The notes under the pieces are model-generated. The model saw only the letters and a program-made list of their open reading frames with translations, was not told the origin of the DNA and made no database searches. Shown one piece after another: positions 1 to 9,116 of a stretch of DNA of 64,000 nt. Source of the DNA: UBA3069 sp050633465 (GTDB taxonomy: Bacteria; Pseudomonadota; Alphaproteobacteria; Rhodobacterales; Rhodobacteraceae); the NCBI GenBank assembly GCA_050633465.1, contig JBOEGO010000025.1, positions 12,925-76,924 on the forward strand, read 5' to 3'. Both the position numbers and the translations under genes were made by a program. Positions within the stretch are counted from its first letter, which is position 1. Each line of letters opens with the position of its first letter.

Positions 1-769
1 CCAGAAACGCCTTTCCGATCACCGGGGTCGACGGGGCGGCCATGTCGCGTGGTTCCATCGGGTCGGCGGTATGTGCCAATTGCCCCGCCCTGATCGCAGA
101 GGCAAAGGCATCGGCCATCGCGGCAGGGTCGCCTGCCTTGGCCACAGCGGTGTTCAGCAGAACGGCGTCATATCCCATTTCCATTGCGGCGGCGGCCTGT
201 GATGGCAGGCCTAGGCCCGCATCTATCACCAGGGGCACGTCGGGAAAATGGGCGCGCATGGCTCTTAAGCCAAAGACGTTGTTCAAGCCAAGCCCCGATC
301 CGATCGGCGCGCCCCAAGGCATCAGAACCTCGCAACCGCCGTGCAACAGTTTGTCGGCGACCACCAAATCTTCGGTGGTGTAGGGGAACACCTGAAACCC
401 GTCTTCGGTCAGGATGCGGGCCGCTTCGACCAGCCCGAACACATCGGGTTGCAGTGTGTCCTCTTCGCCGATGACTTCAAGTTTGATCCATTTTGTGCCG
501 AACACTTCGCGGGCCATATGTGCAGTTGTCACGGCCTCTTTGACGCTGTGGCACCCCGCGGTATTCGGAAGAATGCGAACGCCAAGGTTGCGGATCAATT
601 GCCAGAAATCCTGACCGGCGCGGTCCTGCCCGCTTTCGCGGCGCAAGGATACGGTGGCCACGCTGGCACCGCTGCGTTTGAAGGCATCAGCCAGAATTGC
701 GGGTGACGGGTATTGCGCCGTGCCAAGCATCAGACCGTTGGGCAGTGTCGTGCCGTAAAAATCGCGCAT
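1..769 (-). CDS. thiG: Thiazole synthase ThiG (3' end cut by window edge)
   Basis: ThiG builds the thiazole phosphate of thiamine in the cytoplasm from deoxyxylulose phosphate, the ThiS thiocarboxylate and dehydroglycine. The protein begins MRDFYGTTLPNGLMLGTAQY and contains the WIKLEVI segment with the conserved Schiff-base lysine. It also has VIDAGLGLPSQAAAAMEMG and the phosphate-binding DAVLLNTAVAKAGDP stretch. About 256 codons are visible, so only the last few residues lie outside the window. It is the last visible gene of the thiD-thiO-thiS-thiG operon and starts 3 bases after the thiS stop, with GGAGG just upstream. Confidence 0.95.
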   Translation of the reverse strand, partial: MRDFYGTTLPNGLMLGTAQYPSPAILADAFKRSGASVATVSLRRESGQDRAGQDFWQLIRNLGVRILPNTAGCHSVKEAVTTAHMAREVFGTKWIKLEVIGEEDTLQPDVFGLVEAARILTEDGFQVFPYTTEDLVVADKLLHGGCEVLMPWGAPIGSGLGLNNVFGLRAMRAHFPDVPLVIDAGLGLPSQAAAAMEMGYDAVLLNTAVAKAGDPAAMADAFASAIRAGQLAHTADPMEPRDMAAPSTPVIGKAFL

Positions 770-772
770 GGC

Positions 773-970
773 CTATCCTCCCTGCATCGGGGCCAGGACT
801 TCGATGGCGTCACCCGCGCTTAGGTGATGATCCGCACGGGCAGCGGCGGGGACAAATGTGCCATTCACGGCTGTGGCCACTTTGGCGTCGCCCAACCCTT
901 GGTTCATAATTAGATCGGCCAATGTGGTGACCTGCGCATCAATTGATGCACCGTTAAGCAGCAGTTTCAT
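773..970 (-). CDS. thiS: Sulfur carrier protein ThiS
   Basis: This 65-residue ubiquitin-like protein ends in Gly-Gly (APMQGG). That tail is adenylated and thiocarboxylated so it can deliver sulfur to ThiG. Size and terminus match ThiS, and the position between thiO and thiG confirms it over MoaD, which occurs elsewhere in the window (28429-28677). The start overlaps the 3' end of thiO by 17 bases, consistent with translational coupling. Confidence 0.94.
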   Translation of the reverse strand: MKLLLNGASIDAQVTTLADLIMNQGLGDAKVATAVNGTFVPAAARADHHLSAGDAIEVLAPMQGG

Positions 971-1949
971 CCATCACCTCGGGTATTTTGTTATCAAAAA
1001 TCAGTTCGGCCACCATGCGCGCCACAGCCGGAGCCAAAAGAAAACCGTGCCGGAACAACCCATTGGCGCTGATCAAATTACCGTCACGTCTGATACGGGG
1101 CAGATTGTCGGCAAAGGCCGGGCGGCTGTCGACGCCGATCTCGATCACTTCGGCCTGACCAAAGGCAGGGTTCAACGCATAAGCAGCACTGAGCAATTCC
1201 AACAATGCGCGTGCGGTGACATGTTTGCCTGCGTGGCCTTCGATCATCGTGGCACCCAGCATGAACACGCCGTCGCCACGTGGCACAATGTAAAGCGGCA
1301 CCCGGGGGTGAAGCATTCTGACGGGGCGGGTCAGGGTGACCTCTGGACAGGATAGAACCAGCATTTCACCTTTTACGCCGCGCAGGTCATGCAGCCTGTC
1401 CTTGGCCTGATAACCGCGACAATCAATGGTCAGGCCATGTTTGGCATAGGTGGTCGGGTCCGCATCGGCTTGGGTAAATCGGGCACCATCAGCCGCAAGC
1501 CCGGCACGCAATTGTCCAAGAGCCAGCCGGGGTGCAAGATGTGCTTCGCTTTCAAAGAACAATCCTTTGGCAAAACGGTCCCCCAGGTCCGGTTCAAGGT
1601 CGGATATTTCTGCTGCTGCGACTTGGCGAAAACCGGTTGTGCGACGGGCAAACCGCACCAGATCAGAGGTGTCGCGGGTGGGGGATACCACCAGCGATCC
1701 GCAGCGGTGCAGGGCGTCGGTTTTTGCACCCCACCAATCGGCGGCTTCGCATCCCAAACGGACCACGGGTTCTTCGGCGCTCTCTCCTTCGCAATAGGGG
1801 GCAAGCATACCCCCCGCCCACCACGAACATGCATGGGGGCCAGCACCTGCGTGCCGGTCGATCAATTCGACCTTGGCGCCGCGATCCAGCAGCGCCCTTG
1901 CAACGCAAAGTCCGGCAACACCGGCCCCGATGATCGTCACCTTTGTCAT
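954..1949 (-). CDS. thiO: Glycine oxidase ThiO (FAD-dependent)
   Basis: ThiO oxidises glycine to dehydroglycine, the imine used by ThiG in aerobes, and replaces the radical enzyme ThiH. The N-terminal dinucleotide-binding motif IIGAGVAGLCVARAL binds FAD. A DAO-type C-terminal half includes the HPRVPLYIVPRGDGVFMLGATM stretch and the GLFRHGFLLAPAVARMV segment. The ATG at 1949 forms an ATGA overlap with the thiD stop, which favours it over the in-frame ATG at 1955. The 331-residue product is normal for the family. Confidence 0.9.
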   Translation of the reverse strand: MTKVTIIGAGVAGLCVARALLDRGAKVELIDRHAGAGPHACSWWAGGMLAPYCEGESAEEPVVRLGCEAADWWGAKTDALHRCGSLVVSPTRDTSDLVRFARRTTGFRQVAAAEISDLEPDLGDRFAKGLFFESEAHLAPRLALGQLRAGLAADGARFTQADADPTTYAKHGLTIDCRGYQAKDRLHDLRGVKGEMLVLSCPEVTLTRPVRMLHPRVPLYIVPRGDGVFMLGATMIEGHAGKHVTARALLELLSAAYALNPAFGQAEVIEIGVDSRPAFADNLPRIRRDGNLISANGLFRHGFLLAPAVARMVAELIFDNKIPEVMDETAA

Positions 1950-2755
1950 GCCCATTGGCCGTGGAAATGATGCACGGGTCCGTGACCCTTGCCGATATTC
2001 AGGGTGTCTGCCGCTTTGATTGCGGCCTGAAGGTAGCCGTGTGCCGCAAGCACGGCATCCTTGAGCTTGCGCCCCTGTGCCAGTTGTGCCGCCAGGGCCG
2101 CAGAGTAGGTGCAGCCCGTCCCGTGCGTGTTGCGGGTATTGATCCGCGCAGCTGTGCAGGTCGCGATAACACCGCTGGCATTAACAAGTATATCGGTGCA
2201 GTGGTCGCCAACAGCATGACCACCTTTCATCAGAACCGCCTTTGGTCCCATCGCGACCAACCGCTGGCCCTGTGCCGCCACTTCATCGAATGTGGTCGCC
2301 ACAGTGGTATTTAACAGCTGTGCTGCTTCGGGCAGATTTGGCGTAAGCACGTCTGCCTGCGGCAAAATATGCCGGATCAGCGCGTCGACGGCGGCATCTT
2401 GCAACAGCGCATCGCCCGATTTGGCGATCATCACCGGATCCACGACGACCGGACCATCGAATGCGATCAGGTGTTTGGCCACCGCCTCGATGATCGGCGC
2501 AGAGAAAAGCATGCCCAATTTGATCACATCGACATTGATGTCGGATAAAACCGCATCAATTTGGGCGGCGACAATATCGGCTGGAACCTCGTGGACGGCG
2601 GTAACCGCGATTGTGTTCTGGGCGGTGATTGCGGTGATGACGCTGGCCCCATAGACACCGTTTGCTGCCATCGCTTTCAGGTCGGCCTGCACGCCCGCGC
2701 CGCCGCCGCTGTCAGAACCGGCAATGGTCAGGGCAATAGGGATTTGTTTCGCCAC
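1946..2755 (-). CDS. thiD: Hydroxymethylpyrimidine/phosphomethylpyrimidine kinase ThiD
   Basis: ThiD phosphorylates HMP and HMP-P with ATP to supply the pyrimidine half of thiamine. The ribokinase-like fold shows ALTIAGSDSGGGAGVQADLK at the N terminus and a C-terminal NTHGTGCTYSAALAAQLAQG anion-hole motif with the catalytic aspartate region. No ATG fits. The GTG at 2755 has GGAG eight bases upstream, giving a protein of about 269 residues that begins VAKQIPIALTIAG. It is the first gene behind the TPP riboswitch, so it should be shut off when thiamine pyrophosphate is abundant. Confidence 0.93.
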   Translation of the reverse strand: MAKQIPIALTIAGSDSGGGAGVQADLKAMAANGVYGASVITAITAQNTIAVTAVHEVPADIVAAQIDAVLSDINVDVIKLGMLFSAPIIEAVAKHLIAFDGPVVVDPVMIAKSGDALLQDAAVDALIRHILPQADVLTPNLPEAAQLLNTTVATTFDEVAAQGQRLVAMGPKAVLMKGGHAVGDHCTDILVNASGVIATCTAARINTRNTHGTGCTYSAALAAQLAQGRKLKDAVLAAHGYLQAAIKAADTLNIGKGHGPVHHFHGQWA

Positions 2756-2828
2756 GGGCACGTCTCCACGGTATGAGCATGCCAACAAGAGAATGAGCCA
2801 CATGCGGTCAGTGCCGCATAATTTCACC

Positions 2829-2908
2829 CGTTCCCTACGCCGGCATAACCCGGATCAGGTACGACGGGTCGGTGCGCGCACCTCTCAGCCCGGATGGGCC
2901 CCCCGACG
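2829..2908 (-). promoter_or_regulatory. TPP riboswitch (THI element) controlling thiDOSG
   Basis: On the minus strand the segment carries GGGCTGAGA, then ACCTGATCCGG, then TATGCCGGCGTAGGGAA, in the order and spacing of the TPP aptamer. CTGAGA binds the pyrimidine and the GCGNAGGGA arm closes P1/P4. It ends about 75 bases before the thiD start. No T-run terminator is obvious between aptamer and thiD, so control through access to the ribosome-binding site is a reasonable guess. The remaining bases up to 3175 show no gene and only general promoter-like sequence. Confidence 0.92.
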
Positions 2909-3175
2909 GATTATTTTGTGACTGGACCGACACCACCTTTGGGCGAACCAATGCAATTCTATGACATCGGTAGGGTAGGATCGGACCAACTGCAACACCC
3001 AAAATGATGCCTTGCATCGGTTTCGCCTGATGCCGCAGGGCGGCGCATGTTGCATTGCGGGCAATGGTTTTGCGCGCAGCGTACGCATTGGCAACGGGCT
3101 GCTTACCAATTCGCGCCACCCTGCCTTTTGGATCGCAGGCGCGTTATGCGCTGCAAGCAGAGGTGAGGATCGGCG

Positions 3176-4939
3176 ATGGTGTTTCCCCATGGTGGTGCAA
3201 CGAAAATCTGGCGGGACGGGCGGGTAGACGGCAATACGCCGTTTGCGGCATATGATCCGTATCGGGCAACGGTCAGGGATTGGGGGCGCACTCTTGAATC
3301 CCGTATTGACGAACACGGGCGGCAATACAAAAACCTGTCCAGTTTGTTGCAAGATCCGGTGGATTGGCCCGCAGGGCAGAAACTGGTGACAGAGGCGGGC
3401 CATTCATACCGCGTTGCCGAACCGGGCGAGACACCGCATTTTGTAACGGCAATCGGGCGCGGTTTACTTGCCACTCCGGCGCCATCAGGGCGGGTTTCGC
3501 AAAAGGCGTTCGGCGCATTGGGTGACGGGGTCACGGATGATACCGCCGCCTGCCAAGCCGCGCATGATTCAGGGATGCCGATCGAGGACGAAGGCACATT
3601 CCTGGTGTCCAATCTAACGGCAAAGGTGTCTGTGCGCGGCGGGACATATTTACGCAAGGCAGGGTCGGGCGGGGATTTTATCGTCACGGGTGCGCCTGCG
3701 ATTACGCTGGATTGTTCGATTGATGGCGCAGACCAAAGCGGCAACAATTTCGTGATCCGCCATGATGGCGTTATCGTTACCAGCAATGTGATCATCCGCA
3801 ATGCCCGTGTGAATGGCATCCGCCATGAAAATGGCGACAACGTTGAAATCTATGCCCAAATCCTGAATGCGCGCCAGACCCACCTGTTGACCTCTGTGTC
3901 TGACAGCGACATCAACGGGCTGGTGATTGACGTTCTGGTTGATGGAGTCGGGCTGGGGCTGGGCAATATCAACGGCGGGATCAAGGTGCATGGAAACGCG
4001 CAGTTTGCCGTGGTCAAACCCAAGATCACGGCGGTGGTCAAACTGCTGGAACACGAGGACATGCACCCCAACAGCGTGTGCATCGAAACCTTTGGCAATG
4101 TGGTTTCGCCCACCATCACGGGGTCGGTCAAAGGCGGCAGTATTGGTTGCACCATGAACAACTCGCCCAACGGGGTGGCATCGGTTCAGGCGCGGGGGCA
4201 GAACAATCTGGGGCTGGAAATCACCGACCTGTCACATGGCGCGCGGTTTATCGAAGGGTCGGTTGCCGAAGCAGGAGATGTGGTCGCGCCCAACTATTGC
4301 TGTCAGGCCAGCAATACCGATTATGTGGAGTTCAACGTCCGCATGGACAGCCCGACCCATCTGCGCGAAAGCACCTCGGCCAATGTCTATATCAACATGT
4401 GCAACGAGGTGCGCATTTCCGGCTATGCAAATCGCACGGGCGGATCGCAATTCGTGCGTATTCGCGGGTCCGATAATATCGAACTGAATGCGTTGCGCTG
4501 CAACGGAACCGGTGTTCAACGGGCGATTCTGATGGAACAATCCGGTGCGACCAGCAACAACCTGTTGATAAAAGGCTGCAATTTTGTCGGTGTGACGAAT
4601 TTCATGCAGGCCGTGGGCAGTTTTTCGGGCATGAAATGCACGGGCAGCCGCGTCGAAAACACCGGCCTGTTGATTGCGGGCAGCCCCAGTTTGAACGGCT
4701 ATCAGTTTCACAGCGGAACCGAAATCGCGCTGCACCCCTTTGGTTCGCGCGGTGATATCATCAATGTGCTGGATTTCGCGCCTTCGGCCTCGCTTATCGA
4801 GGCATGGGGCGCAGGCGCGCCCGAAGGCTATGTTAAAGCCCGTGTCGGATCGGTCTATTATGACACCTCTGGCGGGGCGGGGTCGACCAAATACGTCAAG
4901 GAAAGCGGCACTGGATCGACAGGCTGGACCGCAAAGTAA
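3176..4939 (+). CDS. Right-handed parallel beta-helix protein, possible polysaccharide-acting enzyme or tail-spike-like protein
   Basis: The 587-residue protein has the FGALGDGVTDDTAA motif near residue 115, the usual entry into pectate-lyase/GH28/GH55-type beta-helices. Long stretches of short beta-rungs follow (NVIIRNARVNGIRHENGDNV, NYCCQASNTDYVEFNV). The C terminus, VGSVYYDTSGGAGSTKYVKE, resembles the ends of phage tail-spike and exopolysaccharide-associated helices. No clear signal peptide is seen. An in-frame TGA at 3164 limits the start to 3167 or later, so the ATG at 3176 is used. It lies between the thiamine operon and the polysaccharide locus and ends in a terminator. A role in cutting or binding the polysaccharide is an inference. 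Confidence 0.6.
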   Translation: MVFPHGGATKIWRDGRVDGNTPFAAYDPYRATVRDWGRTLESRIDEHGRQYKNLSSLLQDPVDWPAGQKLVTEAGHSYRVAEPGETPHFVTAIGRGLLATPAPSGRVSQKAFGALGDGVTDDTAACQAAHDSGMPIEDEGTFLVSNLTAKVSVRGGTYLRKAGSGGDFIVTGAPAITLDCSIDGADQSGNNFVIRHDGVIVTSNVIIRNARVNGIRHENGDNVEIYAQILNARQTHLLTSVSDSDINGLVIDVLVDGVGLGLGNINGGIKVHGNAQFAVVKPKITAVVKLLEHEDMHPNSVCIETFGNVVSPTITGSVKGGSIGCTMNNSPNGVASVQARGQNNLGLEITDLSHGARFIEGSVAEAGDVVAPNYCCQASNTDYVEFNVRMDSPTHLRESTSANVYINMCNEVRISGYANRTGGSQFVRIRGSDNIELNALRCNGTGVQRAILMEQSGATSNNLLIKGCNFVGVTNFMQAVGSFSGMKCTGSRVENTGLLIAGSPSLNGYQFHSGTEIALHPFGSRGDIINVLDFAPSASLIEAWGAGAPEGYVKARVGSVYYDTSGGAGSTKYVKESGTGSTGWTAK

Positions 4940-4952
4940 CGCACCCTTTCGG

Positions 4953-4987
4953 CGGCGGGCACCTGTTTGACGGTGCCCGTCGTTTTG
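4953..4987 (+). terminator. Rho-independent terminator after the beta-helix gene
   Basis: CGGCGGGCACC pairs with GGTGCCCGTCG (one G-T pair) around an 8-base loop and is followed directly by TTTT. It starts 13 bases after the stop codon at 4939. Confidence 0.8.
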
Positions 4988-5603
4988 CATGAAAACGGGA
5001 GGGGGCGGGGCGGTATTTTCAATGGTTGCGTATTTCGGTTTCGATTGAGAATGAATTGCATCAATTTGCGGTATTGCCGTCGGGGATGCCCCAAAGGCGG
5101 GTTTTCATTATTTATTTAATTCAATATATACCTTTTGCCGAATCTGATATTCCGGACCACACGCAATTCCGATGGCATGGCATTATAATTGCCTAAAGCT
5201 CTCTCTCTATTTGGCGTGTGCCTCCGTTTGGGGGTGATGTCCCGCTGCGGTGCTACCACGGGTTTAGGGGGGCTGCGCCGTCTTTGGGTAGTTTTCCCTT
5301 CAGACCACTCGCGCAAAACGTGCAATACGTTAACGGCAACGCTCGATTCAGGGCTTTTGCTGAAAAAACAAACAATGTCATTAGAATTTCATTCGAATTT
5401 TCTTGCGATTCGGGGCGCTAAGAGTGCAAGTAAAATTGAGATCAGTATTAATTTGTTCTTAAGGGTGGCTGCCTCGGACTTCATATTGGGAATACTTGCC
5501 CGAAATCTGATGGTCCAACGCACGATGATGTGTGAACCGCCTGTTGCCGATTTGGCAGAACGCAGAAAGCGTTTGAAAATTTGAAGTATTTTCGGAGGGG
5601 CTC
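4988..5603. other. AT-rich intergenic region upstream of the exopolysaccharide genes
   Basis: This 616-base stretch has no convincing gene. The longest plus-strand reading frame (5189-5584) lacks a ribosome-binding site and any family resemblance. The region is AT-rich compared with its neighbours, notably 5103-5145 and 5370-5470, as expected for a promoter region of the downstream wecA-like gene. A GGAGGGG ribosome-binding site sits at its right end. Confidence 0.55.
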
Positions 5604-6749
5604 ATGCTCGATCCAGTTTTGCATACACCGATTTTTATTTTGTCGCTGGCTTTATGCGCAGGCATCTTGATGTTTCGTCGCAACCTTTTGAATTTGACTG
5701 CAAAACGTGATGACCTTGCTGCGGTGCAATCCGCGCATGTGACGCCCACACCGCGCGTTGGCGGTTTGGCTATTTTTGCAGCCCTCGGGGCCGGGGCGTT
5801 CCTGTGCCCGCCCGATATGCGCGCTGTATACCTTGGCATGTTGTTGTCGCTGGCACCGGTTTTTCTGGCCGGCCTAGCCGAGGATTTCGGTTACAATATC
5901 CGCCCGCGTTATCGCCTGTTGGCGGCGGCGCTTTCGTCGGGCGTGGCCATTGCCGTGTTCGGCGTATGGGTGGCGCGGTCGGATGTGCCGGGGCTGGATA
6001 TGCTGTTCGCGGTGGCGCCATTTGCCATTTTGTTCACCGTGTTTGCCACGGCGGGCGTGTCAAATGCGTTCAACCTGATCGACGGCATGAACGGGCTGTC
6101 ATCGGGGGCGGCGATCATGACGGCCCTTGGTTTGGGCGCGATGGCAATGAAAACCGGCGAGGCGGATGTCGCCTATCTTAGCATGGCGCTTGTCGCTGGA
6201 ATTGCAGGGTTTTTCCTGTTCAACTTTCCCTTTGGCAAGATTTTTCTAGGCGATGCGGGGGCATATTCCATCGGGCATGTGCTGGCCTGGACATCAATCC
6301 TGTTGATGGCGCGCAATGCCGATTTGTCGACATTTGCGGTGTTGTTGGTGTTTTTCTGGCCAATTGCGGACACCGTGTTTGCAATTGTGCGCCGCGCCAG
6401 CGCAGGGCAACCGACGGATCAACCTGACCGGCTGCATTATCATCAGTTCGTGATGCGGGCGCTAGAAATTATGGTGCTGGGGCGTGGACGCCGCCATATT
6501 GCCAATCCGTTGACCAGCCTGATCCTGTGGCCTTTGGCGGCGCTGCCGATTTTGTGCGGCGTGCTGTTCTGGAACAATGCGGTGGTGGCGCTGGCGCTGT
6601 TGGTTCTGTTCGGTGCTGGTTTTGTGATCAGCTATCGTATGGGAATGGGCTATGCTCGCACCCATCCGCGTCAATCTGCGCTGCTGTCACAGCCCGTCGG
6701 GCGAATCAATCCGGCGATCAAAGTCGCGACAGAACAACAGGCCGCCTAA
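5604..6749 (+). CDS. WecA/MraY-family undecaprenyl-phosphate sugar-1-phosphate transferase
   Basis: This integral membrane enzyme (381 residues, about ten hydrophobic segments) would start the repeat unit by moving a HexNAc-1-phosphate from a UDP-sugar onto undecaprenyl phosphate. Family motifs are in order: VTPTPRVGGLAIF near residue 50, LAGLAEDFG with the acidic pair near 90, NAFNLIDGMNGLSSG near 155, FLGDAG near 210 and a cytoplasmic RLHYHQFVMR loop near 275. GGAGGGG precedes the ATG. Placement directly before wzc and near wza, a flippase and a polymerase makes it the probable initiating transferase. The sugar transferred cannot be read from sequence. Confidence 0.85.
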   Translation: MLDPVLHTPIFILSLALCAGILMFRRNLLNLTAKRDDLAAVQSAHVTPTPRVGGLAIFAALGAGAFLCPPDMRAVYLGMLLSLAPVFLAGLAEDFGYNIRPRYRLLAAALSSGVAIAVFGVWVARSDVPGLDMLFAVAPFAILFTVFATAGVSNAFNLIDGMNGLSSGAAIMTALGLGAMAMKTGEADVAYLSMALVAGIAGFFLFNFPFGKIFLGDAGAYSIGHVLAWTSILLMARNADLSTFAVLLVFFWPIADTVFAIVRRASAGQPTDQPDRLHYHQFVMRALEIMVLGRGRRHIANPLTSLILWPLAALPILCGVLFWNNAVVALALLVLFGAGFVISYRMGMGYARTHPRQSALLSQPVGRINPAIKVATEQQAA

Positions 6750-6881
6750 TCAAAACACCCATACGTGGTATCGGAGCCTTTCGATCAAATGGTCGAAGGG
6801 TTTCATGCGTGTTCGGGCGGCAAAAAATTGATCCGGCTGCCTGTATCGGGTAGTTAGCTAGAAAAATATACAGGCATACAA

Positions 6882-9056
6882 ATGACCAAAGACGATGAAA
6901 ATAAACCTGTTTCGACACAGCGTATGGCGTCGCGGATTCATCCATATATGTCTGAACAGCCCGTCAAAACCGACGACGACGCAGAGGTCGATCTGGTCGA
7001 ACTGGTGCGCACGTTTTGGCGCGGCAAGTTTCTGATTTGCGGGTTTGCGTTTTTGGGCCTGCTGTTGGGGGGCTATGTTGCCTATGGGCTGGCCGTGCCG
7101 AAATACACCTCTAGCGCCGATGTGATGTTGGAAAACCGGCAGGAACAACTGGTTGATCTGGATAGCATTATTTCGGGTCTGGCTGCGGATCAGGCGACCG
7201 TCAACACCGAGGTTCTAGTGATGCGCTCGCGCCGGTTGGCGCAGAAAATGGTCGAGCGGCTGAACCTGTTGGAAGATCCCGAATTCAACATTGCCCTGCA
7301 AGAGGAATCCGCCTTTTCGCCGGGGGTGCTGATCGGCCTGATCAGGGGCGCACTGCTGGGCCCGCGTGACATTCCGGCCAGTGATGTGGCGCAGCGCGAA
7401 CTGGACGCGACAGTGGGGGAACTGCTGAAATCCGTCAGCGTGAAAAACACGCAAGACAGCTATGTGTTCACCATCACAGCCGTCACCGAAGACCCGCGAA
7501 AATCGGCTCTTTTGGCCAATACGCTGGCCGATTTATATATCGAGGACCAGATCACAGTAAAACGCGAGGCCACGTTAAAGGCGACCAATTGGTTGGGTGA
7601 CCGCGTGGCAGAACTGAAGCAGACGCTGGAAACGGCAGATGCGGATGTGAAAAAATTCGTTGGTGAAACCGAACTGGTCAGCCCCGAAACGCTGGTTCTG
7701 TTGAACCGGCAGCTAAAGGATCTGCGCGACCGGATTTCCGATGCTGAATCGCAGGCCGTGGATCAATCCGCAGAGCTGGCCAATTATGTCGCCGCAATTG
7801 ATGCAGGTGACGTGACTGCCATGATGGCATTGACCGATGACGCGCTGATCGCACGGATGACCGCGACAGATCCCGCAGATTCCAAGGAAATAAAATCGCG
7901 GTTTGCCCGTATCACAGGTGAATTGCGCAGTGAATTGCGCCGGACCGAGGCGCAGCTGACGGCATTGCGGGCCTCGCTGCTTCGGCTAGAGGATGACGTG
8001 GAAAGCCAGTCTGCCGATCTGGTCGCGTTACAGCAATTGCAACGCGAGGCAGAGGCAAGCCGCCTGATCTATGAAACCTTTTTGAACCGCCTGAAAGAGG
8101 CGACAGTGCAGCAGGGCATCCAGCAGGCCGACAGCCGTCTTTTGTCATCGGCTGTTGTGCCGATCATTGCATCCGAACCGCGCCGCAGCGTGATCCTTGC
8201 GCTTGGTTTGGTGCTGGGCGGGCTGTTTGGCATGGCGGTGGTGTTTGTGCGTCAGATGATTCACAGCGGCTTCCGCACCGCCGAAATGCTGGAACAGGCC
8301 AGCGGCGTTACCGTGATGGGGCAAATCCCGCGCATGCCGGTCAAGGCGCGCGATCAGTTGCTGGGCTATCTGAATACCAATCCGACCTCTGCCGCAGCCG
8401 AGGCCATTCGCAACCTGCGCACGTCTGTTTTGCTGTCCAATATTGACCAGCCACCGCAGGTGATCATGTCGACCTCGTCAATCCCGGGAGAGGGCAAAAC
8501 AACACAGGCCGTGGCCCTGACCCAGAACCTGAGCCTGATGGATCGCAAGGTGTTGCTGGTCGAAGGCGATATTCGCCGCCGCACCATGAATGCCTATTTC
8601 GATGTCGATCACAATGTGGGGCTGATTTCTGTTCTGTCCGGTGACAAAACCCTGGCCGAAGCGGTGCAGCGCGTCGATGGATTGGATGCCGATATTCTGG
8701 TTGGTGAAAAAACCGCAACCAATGCTGCCGATGTGTTTGCTTCGGCTACGTTTCAGGCCTTTTTGATCGATGCCCGCACCAAATACGATGTGATCATCAT
8801 TGATACGCCGCCGGTTCTGGTCGTGCCAGATGCACGTGTGATTGCCACCCATGCCGATGCGATTTTGTATAACGTCAAATGGGACAGCACGTCGCGCCAG
8901 CAGCTAAAAGAAGGGCTGCGCCAATTGGCCATGGTCAATGCCCGTGTCACCGGATTGGTGCTGGCACAGGTCGACCCCAAGGGTATGAAACGATACGGAT
9001 ATGGCGACCGCTATGGCGCCTATTCCACCTATGGCAAGGGATATTACGACGCCTGA
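6882..9056 (+). CDS. wzc: Polysaccharide copolymerase/tyrosine autokinase (Wzc/ExoP family)
   Basis: This inner-membrane chain-length regulator and BY-kinase (724 residues) works with Wza in export. An N-terminal Wzz domain has a membrane segment near residues 50-70. A coiled-coil periplasmic region and a second membrane segment near 435-455 follow. The cytoplasmic kinase has Walker A SSIPGEGKTT near 535, Walker A-prime VLLVEGDIRR near 560 and Walker B VIIIDTPPVL near 640. The last 20 residues carry seven tyrosines (YGYGDRYGAYSTYGKGYYDA), the autophosphorylation tail. Walker A-prime has Glu where Asp is usual. The ribosome-binding site is weak. Confidence 0.92.
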   Translation: MTKDDENKPVSTQRMASRIHPYMSEQPVKTDDDAEVDLVELVRTFWRGKFLICGFAFLGLLLGGYVAYGLAVPKYTSSADVMLENRQEQLVDLDSIISGLAADQATVNTEVLVMRSRRLAQKMVERLNLLEDPEFNIALQEESAFSPGVLIGLIRGALLGPRDIPASDVAQRELDATVGELLKSVSVKNTQDSYVFTITAVTEDPRKSALLANTLADLYIEDQITVKREATLKATNWLGDRVAELKQTLETADADVKKFVGETELVSPETLVLLNRQLKDLRDRISDAESQAVDQSAELANYVAAIDAGDVTAMMALTDDALIARMTATDPADSKEIKSRFARITGELRSELRRTEAQLTALRASLLRLEDDVESQSADLVALQQLQREAEASRLIYETFLNRLKEATVQQGIQQADSRLLSSAVVPIIASEPRRSVILALGLVLGGLFGMAVVFVRQMIHSGFRTAEMLEQASGVTVMGQIPRMPVKARDQLLGYLNTNPTSAAAEAIRNLRTSVLLSNIDQPPQVIMSTSSIPGEGKTTQAVALTQNLSLMDRKVLLVEGDIRRRTMNAYFDVDHNVGLISVLSGDKTLAEAVQRVDGLDADILVGEKTATNAADVFASATFQAFLIDARTKYDVIIIDTPPVLVVPDARVIATHADAILYNVKWDSTSRQQLKEGLRQLAMVNARVTGLVLAQVDPKGMKRYGYGDRYGAYSTYGKGYYDA

Positions 9057-9087
9057 CCGGGCGGCCCCTATGGCAAGGCCTATGCAG

Positions 9088-9116
9088 CCGCCGCAGGGGT
9101 CAGTTGGCTGCGGCGG
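9088..9116. terminator. GC-rich hairpin between convergent wzc and wza
   Basis: CCGCCGCAG and CTGCGGCGG form a perfect 9-bp stem with an 11-base loop between the converging genes. It overlaps the alanine-rich 3' end of wza, and there is no T-run on either strand, so terminator function is uncertain. Confidence 0.4.

Noticed and set aside
5189..5584. 131-codon plus-strand frame before the wecA-like gene
   Set aside because: No ribosome-binding site, mixed AT-rich composition and no recognisable motif. It is more likely leader or promoter sequence.
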